DNA of 64,000 nt, taken from positions 1-64,000 of the forward strand of contig JACQZQ010000021.1 in the NCBI GenBank assembly GCA_016213785.1, in the 5' to 3' direction. Source of the DNA: Acidobacteriota bacterium (GTDB lineage: Bacteria > Acidobacteriota > Blastocatellia > Chloracidobacteriales > JADJPF01). Positions 62,655 through 64,000 of the stretch are shown piece by piece. A program made the translations under genes and the position numbers. The first letter of the stretch is position 1; each line of letters opens with the position of its first letter. Under the pieces are notes generated by a model. It saw only the letters and a program-made list of their open reading frames with translations. It did not search any database and was not told the origin of the DNA.

Positions 62655-63680
62655 ATGTTAGTAGTAATGCGAACGCAAGCAACCGAAGATCAAGTGCGCC
62701 AAGTAGTTGATACTATTGAATCAATGGGGCTTCGCGCTCATCCAATCCCAGGTGCTCAACGTACAGCAATAGGTATTACTGGAAATACTGGAGCAATTGA
62801 TGCATTAACTTTTGAGTTATTGCCAGGTGTTGCTGAAGCAATTCGCGTTTCTAAGCCTTATAAGCTAGTTAGCCGTGAAGTAAAACCTGACCGTACTATA
62901 GTAAAAGTAGGTCAAGTTGAAATTGGAGGCGGTGATTTAGTTGTAATTGCTGGCCCTTGCTCAGTAGAATCCAGAGAACAAACTTTTGCTGTTGCTAATG
63001 CAATTGATCGATATGGAATAAAGCTATTTCGTGGAGGAGCTTATAAACCACGTACTTCTCCTTATTCATTTCAAGGTCATGCCGAAGAAGGTCTTAAAAT
63101 CCTTGCCGAAGTACGTGATGTTTACTCTATGGCAATTGTGACAGAAGCTATTGATAATGAAAGCCTCGATCTTGTTGAAAAATATGCAGATATGATTCAG
63201 ATTGGTGCTCGCAATATGCAAAACTTTTCTCTGCTACGCCGAGCAGGCCAATGTCGTAAACCTGTAATGCTTAAACGTGGTATGTCAGCTACTCTAGAAG
63301 AATTCTTAATGGCGGCTGAATATATTATGGCTGAAGGAAACTACCAAGTAGTTCTATGTGAACGTGGAATTCGTACCTTTACAGATTATACTCGTAATAC
63401 CCTAGACCTATCTATTATTCCTGCGGTACAAAAACTTAGTCATTTACCCATTATTGTTGACCCAAGTCATGGAACAGGACGACGCGAACAAGTAACACCT
63501 ATGTCAAGGGCTGGAATTGCTGTAGGCGCAGATGGAGTTATGGTAGAAGTCCATTGCCAACCAGAAAGAGCACTCTCTGATGGGCCTCAAGCCTTACTAC
63601 CTTCAATGCTTGGTGAACTAGTTCAACAGCTTAAGGAAATTCATCAGGTTGTTACTAATTTGGCTGTAAGTGTTCGATAA
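62655..63680 (+). CDS. aroF: 3-deoxy-7-phosphoheptulonate synthase (DAHP synthase), type I-beta (341 aa)
   Basis: The first ~70 residues ([18 protein letters not shown], then [11 protein letters not shown]) form the small ferredoxin-like regulatory domain of AroA-beta enzymes. The catalytic barrel follows: [57 protein letters not shown] and [12 protein letters not shown]. It condenses PEP and erythrose-4-phosphate, the first step of the shikimate pathway, in the cytoplasm. The ATG follows the GH1 stop by 3 bp, with GGAGAG upstream. A hairpin follows the stop. Confidence 0.95.
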   Translation: MLVVMRTQATEDQVRQVVDTIESMGLRAHPIPGAQRTAIGITGNTGAIDALTFELLPGVAEAIRVSKPYKLVSREVKPDRTIVKVGQVEIGGGDLVVIAGPCSVESREQTFAVANAIDRYGIKLFRGGAYKPRTSPYSFQGHAEEGLKILAEVRDVYSMAIVTEAIDNESLDLVEKYADMIQIGARNMQNFSLLRRAGQCRKPVMLKRGMSATLEEFLMAAEYIMAEGNYQVVLCERGIRTFTDYTRNTLDLSIIPAVQKLSHLPIIVDPSHGTGRREQVTPMSRAGIAVGADGVMVEVHCQPERALSDGPQALLPSMLGELVQQLKEIHQVVTNLAVSVR

Positions 63681-63690
63681 GTCAACCTAG

Positions 63691-63716
63691 TAGACCTACT
63701 AGGATTAGTAGGTCTA
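63691..63716. terminator. Hairpin after DAHP synthase gene
   Basis: tagacctacta and tagtaggtcta form an 11-bp perfect stem with a 4-nt loop, followed by an AT-rich stretch. It lies 11 bp after the aroF stop and 21 bp from the stop of the convergent permease gene. Confidence 0.7.
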
Positions 63717-63736
63717 TTAATAATATTTCTTAATAC

Positions 63737-64000
63737 TTATTCATAGTGAAGGGCTTCGGCAGGAGGAATATTTGCGGCTATACTGCTTGGATAAAGCCCG
63801 CAAATTACAGTTAATAAGGCTATTATTGCCCAAGAAATTAGTAGAGTAATAACATAGACTTTAATGCTTACAAAATTCAAAAAACCTAATAAAGGAATTT
63901 GAATTACAATTATAGTTCCCACAAATAAAGCTATAGAAGTTATTACTAGCAACTCTCCTAGAATTTGGTAATAAATTTTGCCTTGAGTGGCACCTTTAGC
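63737..64000 (-). CDS. ABC-transporter permease C-terminus, MacB/FtsX type (truncated by window edge)
   Basis: The frame stays open to base 64000 and begins inside the gene (AKGATQGKIYYQILGEL, which fits the RxxIGATxxxI-type helix before the last membrane segments). Two or three membrane helices follow (VITSIALFVGTIIVIQIP and YVITLLISWAIIALLTVICG). The end LYPSSIAANIPPAEALHYE is the signature end of MacB/LolE-like FtsX permeases (GxxPAxxAAxxxPxEALRYE). It forms the membrane part of an export or lipoprotein-handling ABC system. The specificity cannot be told from this fragment. Confidence 0.88.
   Translation of the reverse strand, partial: AKGATQGKIYYQILGELLVITSIALFVGTIIVIQIPLLGFLNFVSIKVYVITLLISWAIIALLTVICGLYPSSIAANIPPAEALHYE

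Noticed and set aside
63737-63952. A complete 71-aa membrane protein starting at TTG 63952
   Set aside because: The frame continues to the window edge with a MacB/FtsX-like sequence, so it is the end of a larger permease.
1-64000. Reverse transcriptase and template repeat for the proposed retroelement
   Set aside because: No protein with RT motifs (such as the xADD box) and no A-rich copy of the 1166-1300 sequence was found; they must lie outside if they exist.
1-64000. rRNA or tRNA genes
   Set aside because: No cloverleaf-like or conserved rRNA sequence was recognised in the intergenic regions by eye.

Overview
The window is AT-rich and looks like chromosomal DNA of an unusually low-GC member of the Acidobacteriota. 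The best lineage evidence is the protein at 53363-54349, which matches the acidobacterial VWFA-related domain family. Supporting evidence is the set of secreted NHL-propeller/TIG proteins (27673-30396, 35324-40306), the zinc-ribbon Ser/Thr kinase type and the pro-kumamolisin (S53) protease. The class cannot be fixed from this sequence; a Blastocatellia-like lineage is a guess. No rRNA, tRNA, CRISPR array, integrase or insertion-sequence transposase was recognised.

Layout. 1-7.6 kb is a kinase region. It holds the end of a Ser/Thr kinase fused to a formylglycine-generating-enzyme-like (FGE/C-lectin fold) domain whose last ~130 bp look like the variable region of a diversity-generating retroelement. 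A 0.7 kb gene-free block follows, with palindromes and a 32-bp tandem array enclosed by inverted repeats, then a 1056-aa orphan and a probable pseudokinase. 7.7-16.7 kb carries a PafA-type alkaline phosphatase, a TonB-like protein, a beta-CASP nuclease with a duplicated C-terminal tail and a propeller/di-heme cytochrome fusion. 16.7-20.4 kb is an ECF sigma factor overlapping an anti-sigma factor fused to VIT and vWA domains. 20.5-27.6 kb is mixed housekeeping and unknown genes (U32 peptidase, CoA transferase, FHA protein). 27.7-40.3 kb is dominated by two long secreted NHL-propeller proteins, with a sialidase-like propeller, a MESH1-like HD hydrolase, a Baeyer-Villiger monooxygenase and a peroxiredoxin-like lipoprotein between them.

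40.5-44.2 kb is an arsenic resistance locus: arsR and a TauD-type dioxygenase on the plus strand, converging on an arsI-acr3-arsC operon on the minus strand. arsR and the dioxygenase share a matching inverted-repeat operator candidate, and arsI has a different inverted repeat over its -35 box. The cluster could sense arsenite (ArsR C-terminal Cys), reduce arsenate (ArsC), export arsenite (Acr3) and break C-As bonds of organoarsenicals (ArsI). The dioxygenase is the unexplained member.

44.6-64 kb holds a SNF2 ATPase with a SWIM-finger partner, secreted Ig-like and S53 protease proteins, archease, an NtrC-type regulator with a broken GAFTGA loop, two tandem divergent paralogues of unknown function, and an operon of an unknown protein, a GH1 beta-glucosidase and DAHP synthase. 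The right edge cuts a MacB/FtsX-type permease.

Main points for follow-up: the candidate retroelement target (its reverse transcriptase and template are not in this window), the operator-linked dioxygenase in the arsenic locus, the anti-sigma/VIT/vWA fusion, a C-terminal module shared by three secreted proteins, and the inverted-repeat-bounded non-coding block.
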